NCBI GenBank assembly: GCA_012934845.2
Contig: WNNJ02000497.1
Span: 1-64,000 of the forward strand
DNA: 64,000 nt
From: Pomphorhynchus laevis
Lineage: Eukaryota > Acanthocephala > Palaeacanthocephala > Echinorhynchida > Pomphorhynchidae
Reading direction: 5' to 3'
Positions 43,329-54,600 of the stretch are shown piece after piece. How positions within the stretch are numbered: position 1 is the first letter of the stretch; every line of letters starts with the position of its first letter. Both the position numbers and the translations under genes were made by a program. Below the pieces are notes generated by a model. That model saw only the letters and a program-made list of their open reading frames with translations. It had not been told where the DNA came from and made no database searches.

Positions 43329-44422
43329 CCCCTATCACCACGACGCACGGTTTCCGCCTCGGCCTACTCAACACTAGATCTATTCTCAATAAATCCGATC
43401 TCATCATCAACCTATTCACTAAGCAATCCATCGATCTCTTCTGCCTCACCAAATCCTGGCACTCCGATTCTGACGACCTCTCCATCCGCCGTTTGCTCTC
43501 TGCCGGTTGCTCACTAATCGAATTCGCTAGCCCCCTCAGCAAATCCCCTTCTAAATTCGCTATTCATGGCGGCATTGTCACATTCGCCCGTCACCCCGCG
43601 TCTATTCTCAAAATCACTTCCTCTTTCACTCCTTGCTCTTTTGAACTGCTCACTTGTCGTTCTTCTAACCCAATCACTTTAGATCTCGCCATTGTATACC
43701 ATCCTGGTTCATCAGCTCCTACATCCTTATTTTTAACCGAACTCGCTGACCTTCTGTCTCACTGTTCTCTGTCATCAATCTCTTCAATCTTTCTTGGCGA
43801 CTTCAATATCCGCCTAGACCGCCCCTCTTCCACAGATTCCATCCGCTTCATCAACATTCTATCCAACTACAATTACAAACTAATCTCAACTGCCCCCACA
43901 CATATACTTGGCGGGGCACTCGACATCATCGCTGTCCCCGATCATTTTGCTGCCTACACCTCACTGTTCATTTTCGATCCTGGTCTATCCGATCACTTTC
44001 TCGTTACCCTTGATCTCACTCACAACCACACCCCTCCTCACACACCTACAATCCTACGTCGCTCTTGGAGAAATATTGACCTCTCGCTTCTCCGCTATGC
44101 CTTACTCAAATCGTTTCTATCCTATCCAACAATAACATATTCCTCTCCTCACGATCTCGCCGTTCTTTTCGACTCTGAACTCACATCCACTCTCGATCTT
44201 CTCTTGTCCTTCAAGCCTCACCCACACCGTCGCTTGCACCGTGCCCCATGGTTTGACATCCAGTGCCTACTCTTAAAGAGTCGACTCCGTCATGCTTTTC
44301 GAGTATATCACCGCTCTCTTAGACGTGATTTCCGCTCGATCACTCCGTCTTTCCGTGATAGCTATCTTGCTCATCAGTGGTCTCATCTCCACCTACTAGG
44401 TACAAAATGCAACTCCTTCTAA
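43292..44422 (+). CDS. Alpha LINE ORF2, AP-endonuclease part (copy 11)
   Basis: A 376-codon frame starting at an ATG that overlaps the end of ORF1, so ORF2 translation probably depends on reinitiation or similar coupling (inference). Endonuclease landmarks: FRLGLLNTRSILNKSDLIIN, LTKSWHSDSDD (the usual Glu of TESWHS reads Lys here), LAIVYHPGSSAPT, LGDFNIRLDRPSSTDSIRFI, PTHILGGALDIIAVPDH and DPGLSDHFLVTLDL. The change at the Glu position would be expected to remove nicking activity. The frame ends in KCNSF, where copy 7 continues FWQHKI, so it stops at the linker to RT. Confidence 0.82.
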   Translation: MALHLPYVSSPIAPITTTHGFRLGLLNTRSILNKSDLIINLFTKQSIDLFCLTKSWHSDSDDLSIRRLLSAGCSLIEFASPLSKSPSKFAIHGGIVTFARHPASILKITSSFTPCSFELLTCRSSNPITLDLAIVYHPGSSAPTSLFLTELADLLSHCSLSSISSIFLGDFNIRLDRPSSTDSIRFINILSNYNYKLISTAPTHILGGALDIIAVPDHFAAYTSLFIFDPGLSDHFLVTLDLTHNHTPPHTPTILRRSWRNIDLSLLRYALLKSFLSYPTITYSSPHDLAVLFDSELTSTLDLLLSFKPHPHRRLHRAPWFDIQCLLLKSRLRHAFRVYHRSLRRDFRSITPSFRDSYLAHQWSHLHLLGTKCNSF

Positions 44423-44972
44423 CAGCAAAAAATCATTACTTCATTCAACTTTAAGACTCTATGGCGTACTTTTAACTCAATCCTTGCTCGCTACTCTCTC
44501 AAGTATCCACGTTACTCTCTCACACCCCGGTCTCCATACTATCTCACTATGCCCTGCCTAGACTCATCCTTCCGGAACTCTTTCATCTTCTCCCTGTCTC
44601 ACCTTCCAAAGTTTCATCTGTTATCATATCCTTGCCCAGCAAAATCTCACCTGCCGATCCCCTGCCTAACACATACTTAAATCCATATGCTCATCGATAT
44701 CCCCTTTTCTCACAACCTTGTTTAACTCGTCCATCCGTAGTTGAATCTTCCCATCACACTGAAAATCCGCAATCGTTCGTCTCCTACTAAAGACACAATC
44801 GCTCGACCCCGCCCTTCCTTCTAGCTATCGCCCCATTTCACTACTCCCTACTCTTTCTAAGCTCTTAAAGCGCCTCATCTTAATACATGTCAACGCTTAT
44901 CTCTCGTCATCCAATCTGTACCCTCCTTTCCAAACTGCTTTCCGCTCTAATCACTCTACAGAAATCGCCTGC

Positions 44973-45524
44973 ATGAAAGTTTACAACGACTTACTCATTT
45001 CTCGAGACAAGGCTTTATATAGTGTTCTTATCACCCTCGACCTCTCCTACGCCTTCGATATTGTCGACCACTCTGTCCTCCTTTCTCCCCTTCGTTATGA
45101 TTACGGCTTTTGTTCTTCCTCCGTAGCTTGGTTTGCCTCATATCTATCAGACCGTTCCTTTCGCGTCTGTACAAATTCATCCTCCTCCCCTCCCATCCCT
45201 ATCTTTTGCGGGGTCCCACAAGGTTCAGTCCTAGGTCCCCTGCTTTTCTCTCTTCTGCTTGACGATCTCTCTCCGTTTATCAAACCTTTTTCCTTTAACG
45301 TCACGCAATACGCCGATGACATCCTCATATATGCTCATGCACCCGCACATCACAAACACGATATCGGCATTTCTGCCTCCAACTTTATTTCTTCTATCTA
45401 CGGACGTCTCTCCAATCTCCATATCGTTCTAAACCCCGACAAGTCTCAAATAATGTGGATCCTCCCTCGTAAACTAAACATATCTCCTCCCAATGTATAT
45501 TTTGCCTCATCGATCATCCCATAG
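44973..45524 (+). CDS. Alpha LINE ORF2, RT palm fragment (copy 11)
   Basis: A 183-codon open stretch from MKVYNDLLISRDKALYSVLI through TLDLSYAFDIVDHSVLLSPL (motif A), GVPQGSVLGPLLFSLLLDDL (motif B), TQYADDILIYAHA (motif C, YADD) to KSQIMWILPRKLNISPPNVY. Catalytic residues are kept, but the upstream and downstream RT parts are in other frames, so no full RT is made. Confidence 0.75.
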   Translation: MKVYNDLLISRDKALYSVLITLDLSYAFDIVDHSVLLSPLRYDYGFCSSSVAWFASYLSDRSFRVCTNSSSSPPIPIFCGVPQGSVLGPLLFSLLLDDLSPFIKPFSFNVTQYADDILIYAHAPAHHKHDIGISASNFISSIYGRLSNLHIVLNPDKSQIMWILPRKLNISPPNVYFASSIIP

Positions 45525-46206
45525 TATACAATCTCATTTTCTTAGGCTTCCATTTCGATGATCAGCTTTCCCTTAAACCTTCGTCCGTGACAATGTTCGC
45601 TCGTCTAACTTAATTCTCCGTTACATCCGCCGTAGCCGCCCCCTTATCAACTTCCGTTCTTGTATGTCTCTTCATTCATTGCTTCTTTTCCCTAAAATCG
45701 ATTATTGCCTTAGCCTTTTCGCAAATTCTCCAAAATTCATCATCCTACCCCCACAACGCATAATCAACTCTGCCTTTTGAGTGATCTACCGTCTCCATCG
45801 CTTCGAACACATATCCACATATCTTGCCCAACTCTCCTGGCCCACCATCCACATCCGCATCAAACTCCGCCTTCTTATCGTAACTTTTCTTCTCATCGCT
45901 GTCGGCTCCCCATCGTGCATCAACCTTCATTTCTTAGACGACACTCGTCCCACCTCGCTATAGCCGCGTTCCCGTAAAACCTCTTACTCAACATTCCATA
46001 TTACTCCAACAACTATGGTCTCCGATCTTTCCTCGTCGGCTCATTCGCCTGGAATTATATCCCTCTCGACGTCCGGGGCGCTCTCTACTTTATCACATTC
46101 AAACATCTTCTCCGTTCACATATTCTCGACACATGATTTATATTTTTGTTTGTTGTGCTGATGTAAGCACGCGCTGGTACATATTTGGCACGTTAAAATA
46201 AATCTT

Positions 46207-47937
46207 TTTTATTACAATATTGATAATATATTGTAATAATATCAATAAAATATTGATAATATATCAATATTACAATATTGATAATATATCAATATAACAA
46301 TATTGATAATATATTGTAATCATATTAATAAAATATTGATAATATATCAATATTACAATATTGATAATATATTGTAATAATATCAATAAAATGTTGATAA
46401 TATATCAATATTACAATATTAATATTATATTGTAATAATATCAATAAAATGTTGATAATATATCAATATTACAGTACTGATAATATATTGTAATAATATC
46501 AATAAAATATTGATAATATATTAATATTACAATATTGATAATATATTGTAATGATATCAATAAAATATTGATAATATATCAATATTACAATATTGATAAT
46601 ATGTTGTAATAATATCAATAAAATGTTGATAATATATCAATATTACAATATTGATAATATATTGTAATAATATCAATAAGATATTGACAATATATCAATA
46701 TTACAATATTGATAATATATTGTAATAATATCAATAAAATATTGATAATATATCAATATTACAGTACTGATAATATATTGTAATAATATCAATAAAATAT
46801 TGATAATATATTAATATTACAATATTGATAATATATTGTAATGATATCAATAAAATATTGATAATATATCAATATTACAATATTGATAGTATGTTGTAAT
46901 AATATCAATAAAATGTTGATAATATATCAATATTACAATATTGATAATATATTGTAATAATATCAATAAGATATTGATAATATATCAATATTACAATATT
47001 GATAATATATTGAAATAATATCAATAAGATATTGATAATATATCAATATTACAATATTGATAATATATTGTAATAATATCAATAAAATGTTGATAATATA
47101 ACAATATTACAATATTGATAATATATTGTAATAATATCAATAAAATGTTGATAATATATCAATATTACAATATTAATATTATATTGTAATAATATCAATA
47201 AAATATTGATAATACATCAATATTACAATATTGATAATATATTGTAATAATATCAATAAAATGTTGATAATAAATCAATATTACAGTATTGATATTATAT
47301 TGTAATAATATCAATAAAATATTGATAATATATCAATATTACAATATTGATAATATATTGTAATGATATCAATAAAATATTGATAATATATCAATATTAC
47401 AATATTGATAATATGTTGTAATAATATCAATAAAATGTTGATAATATATCAATATTACAATATTGATATTATATTGTAATAATATCAATAAAATATTGAT
47501 TGTAAATTAATATTACAATAGTGATAATATATTGTTGTAATATCAATAAAATATTGATAATATATCATTATTACAATATTGATAATATATTGTAATAATA
47601 TCAATAAAATATTGATAATATATCAATATTACAATATTGATAATATATTGTAATAATATCAATAAAATATTGATAATATATCTATATTACAATATTGATA
47701 ATATATTGTAATAATATCAATAAAATGTTGATAATATATCTATATTACAATATTGATAATATATTGTAATAATATCAATAAAATGTTGATAATATATCAA
47801 TATTACAATATTGATAATATATTGTAATAATATCAATAAAATATTGATAATATATCAATATTACAATATTGATAATATATTGTAATAATATCAATAAAAT
47901 ATTGATAATATATTGTAATAATATCAATAAATTACAG
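46207..47937. repeat. 58-bp AT minisatellite, right part
   Basis: About 30 tandem copies of a 58-bp unit. Each unit contains two inverted repeats: TATTGATA-ATA-TATCAATA, and TTACAATAT-(7 bases)-ATATTGTAA. Units differ by a few substitutions (ATTGATA or GTTGATA, ACAATATT or ACAGTACT). Variants recur in blocks, suggesting that stretches of several units were amplified together. Confidence 0.9.
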
Positions 47938-48022
47938 GTTGATATTTTCTGAAGATGCTAACAGAAGTTAGCGAAATATCAAAAATAATTTATTCTTTCA
48001 TTTGATCCAGCTCCAATAATGG

Positions 48023-48629
48023 ATGATTATCAACTATATAAAAAAATTTCCTTCGTTATTAACTTCGGATGAATGATACCTTTATTATTATTCCAAGCAC
48101 TAGGCCAATATATATGCTCAATTGATAACGATTTGACAACTAACGTTGAATAATTTAACGGGTGTTGCACTTTCGTGAAATGAGCTGGTCGTCTGTTTAG
48201 ATGTTTAGTTGTAATATGATCAGATTGTTGGTTCACGTAAGACAGCTATTGTTGCAATTGATTTTTCTCAATACATGTGCTCTTAGATATGTATATATTG
48301 ATTCTTAATGATTTTACGATTATTTTATTTATTCTATTATTGTATTTATTTTATGGAAATGTTCATTAAACAAGAATATAAAATTCAAACACGGTGTATC
48401 TAGAGGGCTATTTATTTTAATTCCATATAACTGATAGTACATTTTGTATTTAAATTCAAAGTAAGAATGTGTATGCAGACAGAGAGTAGTTAAATTCGTA
48501 TATTTGCTTACAAGCCTTAAATCAACTTCGCATAGAAAAAAAATTAAATTGAATATCAATTCAAAATATAAAATTGAAAATTATCAAGTGCCTCCGTGTA
48601 TTCCAGACTATTAATGTGAAAGAGTTATT
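48023..48629. other. AT-rich DNA between the inverted-repeat element and the satellite
   Basis: No supported gene. Short minus-strand frames at 48030-48236 and 48329-48559 have no recognisable features. Confidence 0.55.
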
Positions 48630-51600
48630 TTGGAAAACATCAGCATATGAGTAAAAGCTTAAAGTTTATATATACTGTTGGCACTTTGTATCCACTTGTA
48701 ACCAATAAATAATTTGATGTAATCAATGAACTTTCTCTGAATTTTCTTCGATTTGCATCAAATTAGCTATAATAAATTAATATTATTCGGGTAAAAAACA
48801 AGGGCCGCTAGGTGCCAGTCGAGTAAGTATCAAACTGACACCTATTGCCAATTAGCCTCTTCGTAGAGCGGCCTAGGCAACGGATGGTCGACATTCGTCG
48901 ATCAATGGCGAAATAATTGGCCAGCTGGCATCAGCCGTAGAGATAGTCTTTGCATAAACTATATCAGATCCCTCCGATGACTGTAATGGCGGATTAGACA
49001 ATATACGAAAAGGCGAAAGAGAGTCACATAGCCCTGTTTCCGTGCAGTACCGAGGTTGGATCATCAAAAGATATTGGAAAACATCAGCATTTGTGAAAAA
49101 GCTTAAAGTTTATATATGCTGTTAGCACTTTGTATCCACTTGTAACCAATGAATAATTTGATGTAATCACTGAACTTTCTCTGAATTTTCTTTCGATTTG
49201 CATCAAATTAGGTTTAGTAAATTAATATTAGTTGGGTAAAAAACAAGGGCTGCTAGGTGCCAGTCGAATAAATACTAAACTGACACCTATTCCGATTAGC
49301 CTCTTTGTGAAGCGGCCCAGGCAACGGATGTTCGACATTCGTCGATCAACAGCTAAATAATTGACCGGCTTGCATCAGCCGTAGAGATAGTCTTTTCATA
49401 AACTATCTCAGATCCCTCCTATGACTTTAACGGCGGATTAGACAATTGACGAAAAGGCGGAAGAGAGTCACATAGGCCTGTTTCCTTTCAGTAGTGATGT
49501 TGGATCATCAAGGGATATTGGAAAACATCAGCATATGAGTAAAAGCTTAAAGTTTATATATACTGTTGGCACTTTGTATCCACTTGTAACCAATGAATAA
49601 TTTGACGTAATCACTGAACTTTCTCTGAATTTTCTTTCGATTTGCATCAAATTAGCAATAATAAATTAATATTATTTGAGTAAAAAACAAGGCCGCTAGG
49701 TGCCAGTCGAGTAAGTATTAAACTGACACCTATTGCCAATTAGCCTCTTCGTAGAGCGGCCCAGGCAACGGATGGTCGACATTCGTCGATCAATGGCGAA
49801 ATAATTGGCCAGCTGGCATCAGCCGTAGAGATAGACTTTGCATAAACTATATCAGATCCCTCCGATGACTGTAATGGCGGATTAGACAATATACGAAAAG
49901 GCGAAAGAGAGTCACATAGCCCTGTTTCCGTGCAGTAGCGATGTTGGATCATCAAGGGATATTGGAAAACATCAGCATTTGTGCAAAAGCTTAAAGTTTA
50001 TATATGCTGTTGGCACTTTGTATCCACTTGTAACCAATGAATAATTTGATGTAATCACTGAACTTTCTCTGAATTTTCTTTCGATTTGCATCAAATTAGG
50101 TTTAGTAAATTAATATTAGTTGGGTAAAAAACAAGGGCTGCTAGGTGCCAGTCGAATAAATACTAAACTGACACCTATTCCGATTAGCCTCTTTGTGAAG
50201 CGGCCCAGGCAACGGATGTTCGACATTCGTCGATCAACAGCTAAATAATTGACCGGCTTGCATCAGCAGTAGAGATAGTCTTTTCATAAACTATCTCAGA
50301 TCCCTCCTATGACTTTAACGGCGGATTAGACAATTGACGAAAAGGCGGAAGAGAGTCACATAGGCCTGTTTCCTTTCAGTAGTGATGTTGGATCATCAAG
50401 GGATATTGGAAAACATCAGCATATGAGTAAAAGCTTAAAGTTTATATATACTGTTGACACTTTGTATCCAATTATAACCAATGAATAATTTGATGTAATG
50501 ACTGAACTTTATCTGAATTTTCTTTCGATTTGCATCAAATTAGCTATAATAAATTAATATTATTTGGGTAAAAAACAAGGGCCGCTAGGTGCCAGTTAAA
50601 TAAATACTAAACTGACACCTATTGCCAATTAGCCTCTTCGTAGAGCGGCCCAGGCAACGGATGTTCGACATTCGTCGATCAATAGCTAATTAATTGACCG
50701 GCTTGCATCAGCCGTAGAGATAGTCTTTTCATAAACTATCTCAGATCCCTCCAATGACTTTAACGGCGAGTTAGACAATATACGAAAAGGGGAAAGAGAG
50801 TCACATAGGCCTGTTTCCTTGCAGTAGTGATGTTGGATCATCAAGGGATATTGGAAAACATCAGCATATGAGTAAAAGCTAAAAGTTTATATATACTGTT
50901 GGCACTTTGTATCCACTTGTAACCAATGAATAATTCGATGTAATCACTGAACTTTCTATAAATTTTCTTTCGATTTGCATCAAATTAGCAATAATAAATT
51001 AATATTATTTGAGTAAAAAAACAAAGCCTACAGGTGCCGGTCGAGTAAGTGTTAAACTTACACCTATAGCCAATTAGCCTCTTCGTAGAGCGGCCCAGGC
51101 AACGGATGTTCGAAATTCGTCGATCAACGGCGAAATAATTGGCCAGCTTGCATCAGCCGTAGAGATAGTCTTTGCATAAACTATCTCAGATCCCTCCGAT
51201 GACTGTAACGGCGGATTAGACAATATACGAAAAGGCGAAAGAGAGTCACATAGCCCTGTTTCCTTGCAGTAGCGATGTTGGATCATCAAGGGATATGGGA
51301 AAACATCAGCATATGAGTAAAAGCTTAAAGTTTATATATACTGTTGGCATTTTATATTCACTTGTAACCAATGAATAATTTGATATAATCACTGAACTTT
51401 CTCGGAATTTTCTTTCGATTTGCATCAAATTAGCAAAAATAAATTATTATTTGAGTAAAAAAACAGGGGCCGCTAGGTGCCAGTCGAGTAAGTATTAAAC
51501 TGACACCTATTGCCAATTATCCTCTACGTAGAGCGGCCAAGCTTGCATCAGCCGTAGAGATAGTCTTTGTATAAACTATCTCAGATCCCTCCGAGGACTC

Positions 51601-54600
51601 TAATGGCGGATCAGACAATATACGAAAAGGCGAATAAGAGTCACATAGCCCTGTTTCCTTGCAGTAGCGATGTTGGATCATCAAGGGATATTGGAAACTA
51701 TCAGCATTTGAGAAAAAGCTTAAAGTTTATATATACTGTTGGCACTTTGTATCCACTTGTAACCAATAAATAATTTGATGTAATCACTGAACTTTCTCTG
51801 AATTTTCAGTCGATTTGGATCAAATTAGCTTTAATAAATTAACATTAGTTGGGTAAAAAACAAGGGCCGCTAGGTGCCAGTCGAATAAATACTAAACTGA
51901 CACCTATTGCCAATTAGCCTCTTTGTAAAGCGGCCCAGGCAACGGATGTTCGACATTCGTCGATCAACAGCTAAATAATTGACCGGCTTGCATCAGCCGT
52001 AGAGATAGTCTTTTCATAAACTATCTTAAATCCATCCTATGACTTTAACGGCGGATTAGACAATTAATGAAAAGGCGCAAGAGAGTCACATAGGCCTGTT
52101 TCTTTGAAGTAGTTATGTTCGATCATCAAGGGATATTGGAAAACATCAGCATATGAATAAAAGCTAAAAGTTTATATATACTGTTGGCACTTTGTATCCA
52201 CTTGTAACCAATGAATAATTTGATGTAATCACTGAACTTTCTCTGAATTTTCTTTCGATTTGTATCATCAAATTAGCTATAATAAATTAATGTTATTTGA
52301 GTAATAAACAAGGGCCGCTAGGTGCCAGTCGAATAAATAGTAAACTGACACCTATTGTCAATTAGCCTCTTTGTGGAGCGGCACAGGCAACGGATGTCCG
52401 ACATTCGTCGATCAACGGCGAAATAATTGGCCATCTTGCATCAGCTGTAGAGATAGTTTTATCATAAACTATCTCAGATCCCTCCAATGACTTTAACGGC
52501 GAATTAGACAATAAACAAAAAGGCGAAAGAGCGTCACATGGGCCTGTTTCCTTGCAGTAGTGATGTTGGATCATCAAGGGATATTGAAAAACATCAGCAT
52601 ATGGGTAAAAGCTTTAAGTTTATATATACTGTTGGCACTTTGTATACACTTGTAACCAATGAATAATTTGATGTAATCACTGAACTTTCCCTGAATTTTC
52701 TTTCGATTTGCTTCAAATTAGCTTTAGTAAATTAATATTAGTTGGGTAAAAACATGGGACGCTAGTTGTCAGTTGAATAAATACTTAACTGACAGCTATT
52801 GCCAATTAGCCTCTTTGTGGAGCGGCCCAGGCAACGGATGTTCGACATTCGTCGATCAACAGCTAAATAATTGACCGGCTTGCATCAGCCGTAGAGATAG
52901 TTTTACCATAAACTATCTCAGATCCCTCCAATGACTTTAACGGCGAATTAGACAATATACGAAAAGGCGAAAAAGAGTCACATAGGCCTGTTTCCTTGCA
53001 GTAGTGATGTTGTATCATCAAGGGATATTTGAAAATATCAGCATTTGTGAAAAAGCTTAAAGTTTATATATACTGTTGGCATTTTGTATCCACTTGTAAC
53101 CAATGAATAATTTGTTGTAATCACTGAACTTTCCCTGAATTTTCTTTCGATTTGCTTCAAATTAGCAATAATAAATTAATATTATTCGAGTAAAAAAACA
53201 AGGGCCGACAGGTGCTAGTCGAGTAAGTATTAAACTGACACCTATTGCCAATTAGCCTCTTCGTAGAGCGGCCCAGGCAACGGATATTCGACATTCGTCG
53301 ATCAACGGCGAAATAATTGGCCAGCTAGCATCAGCCGTAGAGATAGTCTTTGCATAAACTATCTCAGATCCCTCCGATGACTGTAATGGCGGATTAGACA
53401 ATATACGAAAAGGCGAAAGAGAGTCACATAGCCCTGTTTCCTTGCAGTAGCGATGTTGGATCATCAAGGAATATTGGAAAATATCAGCATATGGGTAAAA
53501 GCTTAAAGTTTATATTTACTGTTGGCACTTTGTATCCACTTGTAACCAATTGATAATTTGTTGTAATCACTGAACTTTCCCTGAATTTTCTTTCGATTTG
53601 CTTCAAATTAGCTTTAGTAAATTAATATTAGTTGGGTAAAAAACATGGGCCGCTAGGTGGCAGTCGAATAAATACTAAACTGACACCTATTGCCAATTAG
53701 CCTCTTTGTAAAGCGGCCCAGGCAACGGATATTCGACATTCGTCGATCAACGGCGAAATAATTGGCCAGCTAGCATCAGCCGTAGAGATAGTCTTTGCAT
53801 AAACTATCTCAGATCCCTCCGATGACTGTAATGGCGGATTAGACAATATACGAAAAGGCGAAAAAGAGTCACATAGGCCTGTTTCCTTGCAGTAGTGATG
53901 TTGTATCATCAAGGGATATTTGAAAATATCAGCATTTGTGAAAAAGCTTAAAGTTTATATATACTGTTGGCACTTTGTATCCACTTGTAACCAATGAATA
54001 ATTTGTTGTAATCACTGAACTTTCCCTGAATTTTCTTTCGATTTGCTTCAAATTAGCAATAATAAATTAATATTATTCGAGTAAAAAAACAAGGGCCGAC
54101 AGGTGCTGGTCGAGTAAGTATTAAACTGACACCTATTGCCAATTAGCCTCTTCGTAGAGCGGCCCAGGCAACGGATATTCGACATTCGTCGATCAACGGC
54201 GAAATAATTGGCCAGCTAGCATCAGCCGTAGAGATAGTCTTTTCATAAACTATCTCAGATCCCTCCAATGACTTTGACGGCGAATTAGACAATATACGAA
54301 AAGGCGAAAAAGAGTCAAATAGGCCTGTTTCCTTGCAGTAGTGATGTTGCATCATCAAGGGATATTGGAAAACATCAGCATATGAGTAAAAGCTTAAAGT
54401 TTTTATATACTGTTGGCACTTTGTATTCACTTGTAACCAATAAATGATTTGATGTAATCACTGAACTTTCTCTGAATTTTCTTTCGATTTGTATCAACAA
54501 ATTAGCTATAATATATCACTATTATTTGAGTAATAAACAAGGGCCGCTAGTTGCCAGCCGAATAAATACTAAACTGACACCTATTGCCAATTAGCATCTT

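Larger units (their letters stand above)
42362..46206 (+). mobile_element. Alpha LINE copy 11, full length, inserted in the minisatellite
   Basis: It starts CAGTGCTCGGCACACAAATG, the same 5' end as copy 7, and closes with the alpha 3' end (GTAAGCACGCGCTGGTACAT, then AAATAAATCTTTTTT). Minisatellite sequence lies directly on both sides. ORF1 and the endonuclease part of ORF2 are largely open; the RT part is broken into several frames. At about 3.85 kb this is the most complete alpha element together with copy 9. AATAT-type bases at both edges may be the target duplication, but cannot be told from the array itself. Confidence 0.88.
42011..48022. mobile_element. Inverted-repeat element with minisatellite interior, split by a LINE
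   Basis: The left end (42011-42092: ATTATTGGAGCTGGATCAAA ... GCTAACTACTTCTGTTAGCA, TCTTCAGAAAAT) is repeated in inverted orientation at 47943-48022 (ATTTTCTGAAGATGCTAACA ... TTTGATCCAGCTCCAATAAT). Between them lies a 58-bp AT minisatellite, interrupted by a 3.85-kb alpha LINE (42362-46206). Without the LINE the element is about 2.2 kb. No transposase frame is present, so it is non-autonomous if a DNA transposon. The lone module at 27012-27095 is the same family. Each end carries a hairpin flanked by CTGAAGA and GAAA. Confidence 0.7.

Noticed and set aside
42107-47937. CRISPR-like array of 58-bp units
   Set aside because: Units are contiguous tandem repeats with no unique spacers, and the window is eukaryotic.
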